Below, piece after piece: positions 36,670-47,558 of a stretch of DNA of 64,000 nt (within the stretch, counting starts at the first letter, position 1; the number at the start of each line of letters is the position of its first letter). The stretch is from Coriaria nepalensis (taxonomy: Eukaryota; Streptophyta; Magnoliopsida; Cucurbitales; Coriariaceae): assembly GCA_027186245.1 (NCBI GenBank), contig CP114489.1, positions 7,571,501-7,635,500 on the forward strand, read 5' to 3'. The notes beneath the pieces were generated by a model. It had not been told where the DNA came from. It made no database searches and worked only from the letters and a program-made list of their open reading frames with translations. Position numbers and translations under genes: made by a program.

Positions 36670-38095
36670 CTTCAAGTCTTCTTAGCCATTTTGTTAACCA
36701 AATTTCTTTATGAAACGTAACTTAATTCATTAGACGTGATTAAAGTACAACATTATTATATATCCTTGACAATTACTAGAGGAAAAATTAGAACAAATAA
36801 CTAAAAATAATATACATAAACCTTAATATGTTCTATGTTTTGAGGTTCAAACTTCAATTTATGTCAAAAATTTGGTCTACAATATTTAAATAAAATTTCA
36901 CAATCTTCATATTTAAAACCTTATCTAAAATAAATTATAATTTAAATTATTAAAAGAAACTGATTTGATCGAATCAGATAATTGTATAATCCGATTTGAT
37001 CCTATACTAATTGGATGTCACTAGGTTTTTACCAATCAAATCGGATATCTAATTCGATATGTAAAAATAGGTATATGATTTGTGTCAGATCGGATACAGC
37101 AGTATTCGTTCCCAAGCTCATGCCTAAGAAGTATGATATCTTCCAAAAGAACCTATAATGACTATTATCATGCCTTCATTTAGTCATCTCGCCAATGTCT
37201 TCATTCATCTTAGGGTATGGTTTAACAATTAAATCTTAAGAGATAATCTTAGGGTATGATTTAACTATTAAATCTTAAGAGATAAATCTAATGAACCATT
37301 ATATCTTTATGCAACTTAGATAATAGCTTTATACAAATCCTTTCATACGATACTAATCTACATAGAGATCTCACAATTGTATTACCAGATTACAAATCAT
37401 AGGACTTACTCTCCTTAAATACATGAGCAATTGATCTTATCTTGATCACTCATATGTTATACCCAACAGTTTGCCTTTGTAAACCTTGGCTAGGATCTTT
37501 TTTAGTGATGTTAAAGTATGGAATCCTACATATAAGGTTTCATGGTGATCTCAAGTCTAAGAATCACATGTACTATAGTTAGTAAATAAATCTTATTAAG
37601 GGTTAGTATTATTACAATTTGGATTTATACAAGTGATTATGTTTGGTGAATCATGACTCTACTAAACAACTATATAGTTACCTTAATATTTTCTAAAATT
37701 GATAGTCATGAGAACAACCATCTTATACATTAAGAATAAAACTTAGGTAATAATCTTACTAGATTATTAATATCCTATCATTATAATCTTATGACTATGA
37801 ACAATTTAGATATTAGGTTTTAAGCTACTTGAATCTTATCTAACGTGATCCCTATCATGGTTTTGATTTCATAAACTAAGATCTTGGACTTTATCATGAT
37901 ATAATAAATCGATAAAAACATGTCATATTTTGTCCAACAAAATTATAAACAGGGTAAAATGAATGCCTTTATTAAATAAATATTTCATTATTTGCTGATA
38001 TACATAACAAAAATATTATTTCACCAAAATAATATATACATTAGGTCTAACCCGATTGACTCGATATGCATATATATTACTTTCAATCTCCTACT
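36670..38095 (-). repeat. Copia LTR, minus orientation, shared by two internal regions
   Basis: Begins on the minus strand with TGAAAGTAA at 38095 after a PPT. Text such as GGTTAGACCTAAT and ATCATGATAAAGTC matches the start regions of the LTRs at 31449 and 2960. To its left (downstream on the minus strand) lies a leader, and to its right an RNase H and PPT, so it acts as 3' LTR to one element part and 5' LTR to the next. A stretch at about 36960-37120 with CGGATC/GATCGGA motifs may be the remains of a hAT-like end. Confidence 0.5.
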
Positions 38096-38110
38096 TACAC
38101 TAAGCCAATC
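38096..38110 (-). other. Polypurine tract (PPT), minus strand
   Basis: On the minus strand it reads GTGTAAGTAGGAGAT followed by the LTR start TGAAAG. It is the third copy of this family-specific site in the window. Confidence 0.7.
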
Positions 38111-38560
38111 ATTTCATAATCAAATTCTTATCTTGTCAAGATGGAAATCAAAATGTTGTTGGTAAAGCGTCTTTGTCAATAAAGCAACTATGTAGTCATC
38201 GGTTTCAACCCATCTATGGTCACACCACCTTTTTCGACTACTTTTCAGAATTAAGTGACAAATGTCATGGCACGTGTTTGTATTTCTAATTAGACCAAGA
38301 TTCCTTTTAGCATATGCTATCATACCATTATGATCACAGTACAATACTACAAAATTAATAAGGACGAAGTTTAGTTGCGAACTTCTTCATCCAAACCACT
38401 TCTTTCACCACTTCGGAAGCCCCAATGTATTTTAACTTCTATGGTGGAATTTGCGGTCATTTCCTATTTGATACTTTTCCAACTAAAACCGCTCTTGTAA
38501 TGGTTTCATGCTTTGTTTATATTCTACATTTGCCGTCTGTAAAAGCATAATCGATTAGTC
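38111..38560 (-). pseudogene. Copia RNase H C-terminal relic
   Basis: On the minus strand: KLKYIGASEVVKEVVWMKKF, then YCDHNGMIAYAKRNLG in an open frame of 74 codons, then a run to the PPT. These match the last RNase H motifs of copia pol (EAEYxAASEAxKEAVWLRKF and CDNxGAIAxAKEP). The Asn of CDNNGA is His here, and stops separate the pieces. Nothing of the upstream RT was recognised beyond 38560. Confidence 0.7.
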
Positions 38561-39640
38561 TATGGATGATCCTAATTAAAAATTTTTAAATCGGTAGGGT
38601 CATCCTAAACTAACATTCAGAAAATGATAACGAAAAGGCTCCAATTTTTATATCTCCTATGGAAGACAATTTGAAGAGAAGATGGAGACATCGGAAAATT
38701 CTATACATTTTGAGAAGTCACACCTTAAGAAGGAAAGAAGAAAAGAAAAAAGAGAGAGAGGGAGAGGGTGTATAATTACACATTCCTTAAGAAGTCACGG
38801 GCACGGCAGCCCACTTTGAACAACTTTCAATCCGGACCATTTCAGGCATCAGGTAGCCCTTTTCCAAGTCACCCCTTTCATGCTCATGGTGGCCCACTCT
38901 AGACTGCTTTTACTTTAGACACTTATAAATCGCCCCATCCATTGCATTGACTTTCAACGAGACTACTAAATATTTCGATTTTAAAGCCTGAAAGTGACTT
39001 CAGGCGAAAGGAATAGTCTAATAGATGAAATATCCCCAATTTTCATGTATAATTTTAGGCATCATGTAACCCTTTTCCAAGTCACCCCTTTCATGCTCAT
39101 GATGGCCCACTCTAGACAGCTTTTACTTTAGACCCTTATAGGTCGCCCCATCCATTGCATCGACTTTCAACGAGAGTACTAAATATTTCGATTTTAAAGC
39201 CTAAAAGGGACTTTAGGCCAGAGGAATAGTCTAATAGATGAGAGATCCTCAATTTTCATGTATAACTTTAAGAACCTATATCAATTTTCTTGCATAATTT
39301 TTAAGAACCAATATCAATTTTTTTGCATAACCATTATGGGATGTATCACATTATGGCAATTACTGGTTGTTCATCATGCGCATCCATAAATAATGAAAGA
39401 GAAGCAGTGGCCACTAAATTTTCTCAGTACCAGTCTTTCACCAAGTGCTTAGCTTTTATTACTTTGGGAGGTTTAGGTAGATGTGTTTCAGTTAAAAACT
39501 TGTTTGAAAGATAGACCCATTTTAATTGTTTTTCTCATATAACCCTCTTTCTCCTTTTATTTAATATTAAAACAAAATAAAAACACGAATTTACTATTCT
39601 TCCCTTTATCACTATCGTTAACTCATTCTTCTTCTTCTAC
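38561..39640. other. Unassigned DNA with a 213-bp tandem duplication
   Basis: No gene recognised. The open frame at 39323-39514 (63 codons, plus) has no domain. A purine-rich run (AAGAAAAGAAAAAAGAGAGAGAGGG) lies near 38735. The tandem duplication is listed separately. Confidence 0.45.
38844..39269. repeat. Tandem duplication, 213-bp unit, two copies
   Basis: AGGCATCA(G/T)GTA(G/A)CCCTTTTCC begins at 38844 and again at 39057. The units are about 95% alike by eye (for example ATGGTGGCCC and ATGATGGCCC). They are non-coding. Confidence 0.85.
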
Positions 39641-40384
39641 CAAAAAATGCACCAAAAACTACTCATCTTTCTTCCGATTTCAAACTTCATTTTGAACTCT
39701 GATTTTTGCTCGATCTTAGGCATAGAAGGTCTCTTTACTCATCCTTTTCCCAATCCTTACTCATCCTTCAATGCAACCATCATCACAGTTTTGCTGGATC
39801 TTCGAAGACAATTTGAAGTTGTGATTTTTGCTTGATCTTTATCACAGTTTGATACATGCTTTATTTTTCCTAAATTTTCTACTTTTATATTGTCTTCAAT
39901 GGGGAATAAAACTATAAATTTCATCAAGTTTTTTCATTATATTTTTTTGTTCGTTTGGCTCACAAATAGATAACAATTTGGTAATCAAACGAAACTAGAT
40001 CTTAGAATGTAATCATGAACCGAAATCTTGGACTGTGATTAATTTTGATTCATGATTATGGTCCAAGATTTCAGTCCATGATTTCGGTCTAATATTTCGG
40101 TTTATTTTTACTTGCAATATTTTGGTCCAATTTACTCATAGTCCAAGATTTTAGTTTATTTTTACTTGTAAGATTTCATTCTTGCTTACTCACTGTTCAA
40201 GATTTCAGTCTAATATCCTAGTCCAAGATCATGTTGAAAGATTTCAGTCTAAGATCATGGTTAAGTTTTTCGGCCTATGTTTATGTTCAGGCATTTTATT
40301 TACATTCCGAATTAGAATTTGGTGCAAGAATTATAACATTGTTTGAACTTATTCAATATATCGATTTAAAATTATTTCTTTTTT
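39641..40384. other. Left flank of the MULE relic, with short repeats
   Basis: No gene. Between 40010 and 40280 variants of AAGATTTCAGTC and ATTTCGGTCTAA recur irregularly, often as GTCCAAGATTTCAGTCCATG. Related GATTTCGGA-type units occur on the other side of the MULE at 44990-45770, so these may be subterminal repeats of one element. Terminal inverted repeats were not identified. Confidence 0.45.
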
Positions 40385-42360
40385 AGGAATGGCATCAGCC
40401 GATACATAGCCGTATTGTTTTATAAGGACTAGAATGAGAATGAGACCTCAAAACTATTGAAATGAGTTATGAAAGGCTTACAAGGATGTAAGGGTGTTGT
40501 GGTTAAAACAAGTATTAGTTTTAGTGAGCTGCTAGAAGTCGTCTACAATACTATTCATGTTGACCCTAATGAATTTTGTATGACAATATCATACAAGCCG
40601 TTATTCTTATAATCACTCATCCTGTATTTATAAAAAATGATGCATATGTAAAGCCGTTTTAAGTCTATTCTTATTCGAGACATCCATCTCAACTGCATAT
40701 GATGTTGATCTCGAAGAGGAGAAGTGGTATGGATGTTCAAGAGCGACGACAATGACCCGATCTTGGTAATAATGAAAATGAGAATTTTATGAATTATTGT
40801 GATGGGTATCTAGATGAACTTGAGATTGAGGTTGCGGTTGAGGATGACGAAGAGGATGAGGATAAAGATGAGAATGAGGATTAGGATAAGGATGAGACCG
40901 AGGATGAGGTTGAGGATGAGAATGAGGATGAGAATGAGGATGATGGGGGTGAAAGAGTAGAGAAAGAATGTGGTAATCATCAAAATAATGAAATGGATCT
41001 TAATTTTCACTTGTTCGAGGATGAGTATTTTTAGGGAGTAGTACTTACCTCTCATACAGCTAATACTTTATTTGCTACAAAGAATCTGAACCTAATACCC
41101 CATGTTGACGACTTGCTGCCACTATTTTTACAACAACCACAAAAAGAGATTGAAGAAGAGGACGATGATGACTATGCCAACATTTTTCCTATTGCTAATA
41201 AGCCTGAGGTTTTGAGTACCATTTTTTAGGGCACTAGAAGCAATTTACTACTAATTATTTCTTCCCAATCAAGCGAACACGAGTTCTATCGCACTCAATT
41301 CTTTCATTCAAAAATGTAAGTCTACAAATGCATGCTCCGACATAATTTTGATTTCAAGATGAATAAATCAAATAAGACTACATTTGTTACCGCTTGTATA
41401 GATCTAGATTGCAATTGGATACTTCGTACTACGAAAAAGAAAGATTCTTCGTTTTTCAAATTCGAACTTATAAAGATCAACACACATGTTCTCTTGATTT
41501 CAGGCATATCAGACATCGGAAAGTATCCGCATTGGTAATTGGACAACATGTGATGAATAGTTATAGTGGTCTAACGAGGCTCCTAACCCATAAATGATTA
41601 AAATTGTAGCTCGTAATGAGCTCGGGGTACATATTGGAAGGCATGGAAAGCAAGGTCTATTACACGTTACATTATTTAGCATATAGCCGAGGAGAGCTAT
41701 GCAATATTATCACATTACTTTATCGTGATGAAAGTGGTCAATTTGGATATTATAATTGCACTTTTTACGGACATAAAATGGAGATTTTTTTATTATTTCA
41801 TGGCTTTTATAGCATCTATTAAGGGGTTTCAGTTCATATAAAAGGTAATTTGTATCGATGAAACCTTCTTGAAGTGTAAATATAATTGCATGTTTCTAAC
41901 CGTAATGTCACGGATGGTAACAAGCAACTTATTTGATAGCATAGGTTATAGTCGACTCGGAGAACGAAGCATCTTAGCCTTGGTTTTTGACTAGGCTCTA
42001 AGAAAGAATACCCAATGTCCTCAATTTAGCATTTGTTTCAAATCGATCACAGAGAATTAAAAATACAGTATAAAGTTTTTACCCGAGTTTCAAACATGGT
42101 GCATGCATTTGGCACATCTAGCAAAACATCAAATCGAGATTCAGAGGTGGTAGCATGGTCACTCTATTCAAGACTATAGCAAAGCATATAGGCTACAAGA
42201 ATTCAACTTTTACTTCAATGAGATCAGAGCATCGCATCTTGATGTGGAAATATACCTGGAGGATATTGGATTTGAACACTAGTCAATAGCTCATTTCAAG
42301 TGTCTTAGATACAATGGTTGGAAACAACAGAAGCGATTATTGGTCTCAGTATATAACAAA
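40385..42360 (+). pseudogene. Mutator-like transposase (MuDR/MURA), N-terminal and catalytic part
   Basis: In order: KGVVVKTSISFSELLEVVY with VDPNEFCMTISY (the N-terminal domain of plant MULE transposases); an acidic low-complexity stretch; the MuDR DNA-binding domain MLRHNFDFKMNKSNKTTF followed by CDLDCNW-type text; HTCSLDFRHIRHRKVSA; and catalytic-domain pieces VTDGNKQLI and KAYRLQEFNFYFNEIRA with YLEDIGFEH. These match the usual order of a MULE transposase of about 700-800 residues. There are many stops and at least several frameshifts (two overlapping frames at 41332 and 41394 each carry part of one domain). The gene is dead and is interrupted at about 42360. Confidence 0.75.
40815..40960 (+). 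repeat. Purine-rich GATGAG/GAGGAT repeat in transposase
   Basis: About 20 units of GAT/GAG/GAA triplets encode an Asp/Glu-rich linker (DEDKDENED and EDENEDENED). The opposite strand is open as a Leu/Ile-rich 81-codon frame, which is an artefact of the repeat. Acidic linkers in this place are usual in plant MULE transposases. Confidence 0.8.
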
Positions 42361-44180
42361 AAAATTTTAAAAACTTTTAGCAATCCTTTAAATATATACA
42401 AATTAATTTGATACGGTAGATGAAGAATTCATACCCTAGCCTACGCAGGTCAATCATCGAGACTCACACCACAATTTTCTAGGTCGATCCTCAACATACT
42501 AGGATGTATACGAGCACGTAGAGTTGACTATGTTTTTTTTCTTAATATTTTCAGCATCCTCTCATAATTAAAATATGATGTTTTGATAGAATTTTATTAA
42601 GACTTCCATTCAATACTATTTTCTAATTTAAAACTCTTTAAAATTAATTTGAATTAAATAATTCAAATATAATGTCAAATAATAAAATAATGAGATGATA
42701 TGAAACTTGTAACATAATTACAAAATCGTCATGGCCATTTTTCTATCCCTATGGCCGACCACTATCATTGTGCAAGCATAGTGATAGGCTTGTGACACAT
42801 GTCACATTATGGACGTGTTATCTTTTTATTTTATTCTATTAAATCTTTTCAAATCTAATTCAAAAATAATTCAAATCTAATATAAAATATAATCTTATAT
42901 ATTTTAAACAAAATCATATTTAATTGAATTTCAAATTAGTTCTCAAACCAATTTAAATTTGACTTACATAATCTTAATATTAAATTGATATCACATGTCA
43001 ACTTATTATTAGATAACATATTTAATTTTAAATTAAATATATTATTATTTTATTAAAGTGAATTTCAAAATTTACTATTCAAATACATATTTTAATTAAT
43101 TATTCTTTAATTAACCAATTAACACTAATTATCTCATAATTATATATTTTCCCCAAAAGCTATTTTCTGTGCAAATAAGTCATTTTTCAATCTATCACTC
43201 TTACCCTATACAACATTTTATAAAAGCGATCTGGGAATCATAAACTTATAATTTCAAGCTTCAATAAATTAGATCATTAATTAAACTCTTTAATCTAATA
43301 AATCTTATTTATTAGTCTCAATATTATTCCACTCAAAATATGTGATTGAACTCTTGCAATTATAGAATAAATTACTGAGCAATCTCTAGTAGTCCATTGA
43401 TATTATCATTACATGTAATTCAATCCTCCAATAAGTGATTCATAATTAGAACTTGTCAAAATCATCATTTTACTCCTCTAATTATCTATTTATCCTTAAA
43501 TATCATTAATACATTAGTGAACGATCAATTTATAACTTAATTTAGCTCAAAACCATTCAGAACTATTAACTCTTTAGGGAACCAATATACAATCTTCTAT
43601 GAAGAATGTTTGGATTTCATATCTATAAATCATGTTCCTTTCCATTTATCCCAATGAATCTCAAAAACAAAAGTTTTTAGCATGTTTTACAAACAAACCA
43701 TGATGAGTGAATCAAAAGATCCAGTTGACATAAATAGGAGTTCATGACTACTCAAGATTAAGATTAATCTGTATATGATTATCTATTGATATGAATAAAA
43801 TCATTTATGGGAAACGGTATGTTGATAAAGAATTAATTCATATCGGATCAAGTCCTATATAATCCAATTATATAAAACACTTTCACTAAGATGTCTATCT
43901 ACATCAGTGATTCGAATCTAGATCACTTGCATTTATAATGCTAGTGGATCCTACTAGCAACCATTAATTAAAGATTTCATACTTTAATATGTTACGGATA
44001 ATTTAATTCATTATCTATAATCTCAATCCTCTCGTACTAATACAAAATTATAGTTACATAAATGAATTTATAAATATTTATACATATTATTCAATAATAA
44101 CACATTCAAATAATTATATAGAAGAATATCACTTTTATTAATTTTATAAAATTATACTTATTACATGCTTAAAAAGCACC
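42361..44180. mobile_element. AT-rich insertion splitting the MULE, probable LTR or non-autonomous element
   Basis: Transposase similarity stops near 42360 and resumes near 44200. The 1.8 kb between is very AT-rich and has no coding frame. Text such as CAATCTCTAGTAGTCCATTGATATTATCATT near 43381, and the ordered short blocks after it, look like a plant solo LTR. No target duplication or TG...CA ends were pinned down. The left part (42400-42540) is less AT-rich. Confidence 0.45.
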
Positions 44181-44199
44181 ATGCCTAGCAATAACATCA

Positions 44200-44860
44200 T
44201 GAAAAATAATAATTCTGAGTTGCATAATGTTGCGTTGAAGGATACACGTAAATATTCAATTATAGTCTCGCTCGATAGTATTAGAATGATGATGACGACT
44301 TGGGTTCAACACTCAAAAAAATGAAGCCAATCAATATACCAACCAATGCACTCCTATAGTAGTGAAACTTCTCAACAAGAGATATGAAGAATCTTGGACA
44401 ATGAAGGTTGATAGTGTGAACGATAAAACATTTCAAGTGACAGGTGGTGCTACTAATGCTCTTGTCAGCTTAAAGGCAAAGAGTTGAACATGTATGTGTT
44501 TACATTGATAAGATTATGTGCACTCATGTCGTAGCGGTTGCGATGTCTAAGAGTGTGAGTGTGAGTGTCTACACATTATGTGATCCATGCTACTTCACTC
44601 ATCATTAGAGAGTTATATATGTAAAATCAATTTATCATGTATGACTAACTAGAGAATGAAAGTTTATGGAAATGATCCGATCAACTACGGTTTTACTACC
44701 CATCATGTGTCAACAGAGTGGACGGCCTAAGAAAAAACATATACCTTTGATTGGGGAACAAACACAGAGAAGAAAAAAGTGTGGAAACTGTGGCAGTCTT
44801 GGATACAAGAAAAACACTTGTTAGAACAAATTCCACCACCACCCGTCGAGAACACTTCAT
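44200..44860 (+). pseudogene. Mutator-like transposase, C-terminal part (SWIM and zinc knuckle)
   Basis: Reads KRYEESWTMKVDSVNDKTFQ with VTGGATNALVSLK, then, after a frameshift, CMCLH and DKIMCTHVVAVAMS with YTLCDPCYFTH, which is the SWIM zinc finger (CxC...CxH) of MULE transposases. It ends with CQQSGRPKKKHIPLIGEQ and the knuckle KCGNCGSLGYKKNTC. Both C-terminal hallmarks are present, so this and the 40385-42360 piece together cover a nearly full MULE transposase with several breaks. A chance open frame (44751-44960) reads another frame here. Confidence 0.75.
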
Positions 44861-45329
44861 GAACTTATATATTTTTATTGTTTCATATTTCAATTTTTTT
44901 TTTATTATTGTAAGAAGTTATTATAATAAGTTTTATATTTCATGTTTTTCATTGATGTAAGAACCTTACTGCCTCGTCCAAAATCCTAGGATAAGTGCGA
45001 AATCACTTGAAATCGGTCTAGAATTACAGGGACAGTGATATCCCACTGTCTAAGTTCGAAATCTATTGATTTCGGACCAATGTCAATTGATTTTGGATTG
45101 CTAATAGGACCCAGTCTGAAAACAATGTACAAGTTTGAAATCAGTGTTATTTCGGACTGGGATAGTGATATCTCAATCCAAAATATGGATCTTAATTGAT
45201 ACTCATACATTTAACCTAATTGAAATACTACTTTAATTAAGTTTTTAAAGAATAGATAATGAATTGGTATAGAATAAACCAAAAAACCCAAGAAATACCA
45301 TATGAATATATATGGTTTTGTCTTTAGGA

Positions 45330-45540
45330 TTTAGTGTCTATGCTTTAAAGTTTAGTATCAAGGTTTAACCTTTAGGGTTTAGTGTCTAGGGTTTAAGTTT
45401 TAGGGTTTATTGTTTAGAATATTTGATTTAGGATTTAGTGTTTAGGTCTTAGGGTTTAGGTTATAGGGTTATGTGTTTAGGGTTTAGGATTTACAATTTA
45501 TATTTTAGGATAAAAGGTTTAGGATTTATTATATACTAAT
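45330..45540. repeat. Degenerate TTTAGGG tract, first
   Basis: Variants of TTTAGGGTTTAGTGTC and TTAGGATTTAG recur with 7-14 bp spacing. The orientation is opposite to the AAACCCT tract at 1960-2170. Confidence 0.75.
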
Positions 45541-45944
45541 TCATTACCTATTCTATATAAATTTAATTACTATCCTTGTCCGAAATTAGGTGATTTCAAA
45601 CTAAAATCAACTAATTTCGGTGTATTTTGGACAGGCTATTGTTTTAAATTAGTTGATTTCGGACCAAAATTAGTTGATTTTAGACTAAAATCTATTTATT
45701 GCAAACCAAAATCAGCTGACTTTGGTGATTTTTGGACTAGGCCCGATCTGAAATCACTGTGATTTTGGACTGGGATAGTGATATCCCAATCCAAAATCTA
45801 GATCTTAATTGATTCTCATACATTTAACCAAATCGAAATATTACATTAATTTTGTAAAGAATAGATAATGAATTGGTATAGAATAAACCGAAGATCCCAA
45901 GAAATATCATATGAATTGTTTCAATTAAAACATATGGGAGGCTT

Positions 45945-46340
45945 AATTAGTGTTAAGGGTTTATAGGGTTTATGATTTAGTGTCTCTATACTATAAGGTT
46001 TAGGGTTTAGGATTTATGATTTAGTGTCTCTATGCTCTAAGGTTTAGGGTTTATGATTTAGGATTTTATGTCTCTATACTCTAGGATTTAAGATTTCGTG
46101 TTTAGTATTTAAGATTTTGTGTCTGTGATTTAGACTTTAGTATTTAGGTTAGGATTTGGGGTTTAATATCTATAGTTTATTGTTTAGAATATATGATTTA
46201 GGGTTTAGTGTTTCGTGTTTAGGTCTTGGGGCCTAGGTTGAGGGTTGTGTTTAGTGTATAGGATTTATAGTTTAGAATATATGATTTAGTATTTAGGATT
46301 TATGGTATATTAATTAGAGTATATAATTTAAGAATTAGGA
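45945..46340. repeat. Degenerate TTTAGGG tract, second
   Basis: A longer version of the first tract, with GGTTTAGGGTTTATGATTTAG repeated at about 45990 and 46042 (length given as seen, with one base less in one copy). TCTCTATGCTCTAAGG-type inserts alternate. Confidence 0.75.
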
Positions 46341-46545
46341 TTTAGGATTTATAATTTAGTTTCGGTAGATTTGGACTAGCTCATGTCCGTAATCATGGAC
46401 AAGTTCCATCCGAGATCACCTCTTATGATTTCACCACCTCAATTTAATCAATTTCATCACAGATTTCGCATCAATTTACAAACAAAAAAAAAACCCTAAC
46501 TTTAAAGAAAAATAATCTTACCTTTGTAATTATTTGAGCTTTCCC

Positions 46546-46848
46546 TTATTCATCATCTTCATCGTTACTTTCTACCGGAGCAGAAACTGTGCCCTCACTA
46601 CTAGACATACGGGAGGGCAAAGGTAGAGTCGCGGAAGAGAAGCCGAAGGGAGAGCTTGCAAGCTCGCAGAAGAGGTGCCGCCAAGAAAGAGAGGACTTGT
46701 GGAAGAGGGGCTCACCATCAGGAAGGAAAAGATGCGGAGGCGGCCCAAAACCAAATTGGAGGTCCGAAATCTTTTGGATGAAAAGATAACCGTTGGGTAT
46801 ACTAGACATAGAGGGCTTTTTTGTCTTTCCGAAATTCATAATTTTCAA
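46546..46848 (-). CDS. Unidentified 100-codon open frame in a GC-richer patch
   Basis: The minus-strand frame ends in PVESNDEDDE and has a Ser/Pro/Phe-rich middle. The patch 46590-46780 is clearly richer in G and C than its neighbours and is also open in two other frames, which argues against real coding. It lies between the MULE-side repeats and the 3' end of the MOR1 gene. I do not recognise any domain. It could be a diverged transposon gene, an exon of a neighbouring gene, or chance. Confidence 0.2.
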   Translation of the reverse strand: MKIMNFGKTKKPSMSSIPNGYLFIQKISDLQFGFGPPPHLFLPDGEPLFHKSSLSWRHLFCELASSPFGFSSATLPLPSRMSSSEGTVSAPVESNDEDDE

Positions 46849-46879
46849 TTTATTTAAATTCTTTTATTTAAGCCTATTT

Positions 46880-47558
46880 GACAGAAGAAGAAATGAAAAT
46901 TGAACCATTAAGCAAAACCACTATTCTAATAAACCCATTGGGCAAATTATCTCTATTACTTTCTTGTTTCACCTTTTTTCCTTGTCATAATTTTGTCTTT
47001 GTAAGGTTTCTTTCTAGCCAAGAGGGCAAAACTTGTATCCAGCGAAGGCGACATGCTCACAGTGAATAGAAACAGCCTACAGAGCCGTAAATCCGAAACA
47101 TCTCTTTGAAATATTGCCTTTCCTTTGCAGCAAGCGTTTCAGGCTTTCAGCCTATGTTCTGTCTCACGATTGTAATCTTTTCCTTCGATGATAATATTTA
47201 AATTGTGAGCAATAAATTACGGGATTCAGAACGATACAGAAACACTACAACGAACCGTGAACTCTTTAATAGATAGCACATGAAACACATAAATTCAAAG
47301 CAGCATCTCTCATACAATTTGGAGTTTAATGCAATATAATAAACAAAAGTGCTACATTTATGCACAAAAATGGATTAAATTGGGCACTGGCGTTCCAGGG
47401 ATGATAGATACAATTAGGATTAAAAGGTTTCTACAACGAAATAAAAACTGCTTTTATGGTATCCCAGACATAAAAATGACTCGAGTTTGGGGAAATTTTT
47501 ACCGTGCTCAAAATTCGCTGCTGCAGTGCCGCTCAGTTTGTCCTGCCAATATTCTATT
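46880..47558 (-). other. Downstream/3' UTR region of the MOR1-like gene
   Basis: No coding frame with support. The part nearest 47558 should be the 3' untranslated region of the minus-strand gene. A clear AATAAA on the minus strand was not located close by, so the polyadenylation site is not assigned. Open frames 46878-47069 and 47329-47562 on the plus strand look like chance. Confidence 0.4.

Larger units (their letters stand above)
44980..46380. repeat. 613-bp tandem duplication with telomere-like tracts
   Basis: The block starting GATAGTGATAT at 45161 recurs at 45774 (offset 613), including ATAGATAATGAATTGGTATAGAATAAACC in each copy with its flanks diverged. Each copy then runs into a tract of degenerate TTTAGGG units (45330-45540 and 45945-46330) such as GGTTTAGGGTTTA and TTTAGGATTTA. 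Between them are GATTTCGGA and GTTGATTT units. Confidence 0.8.

Noticed and set aside
36960..37120. GATCGGATA-rich stretch as a complete hAT element
   Set aside because: Only one end-like side is visible and no partner end or duplication was found.
40810..41055. 81-codon minus frame rich in Ile and Leu
   Set aside because: It is the reverse translation of the GAT/GAG acidic repeat of the MULE transposase, not a membrane protein.
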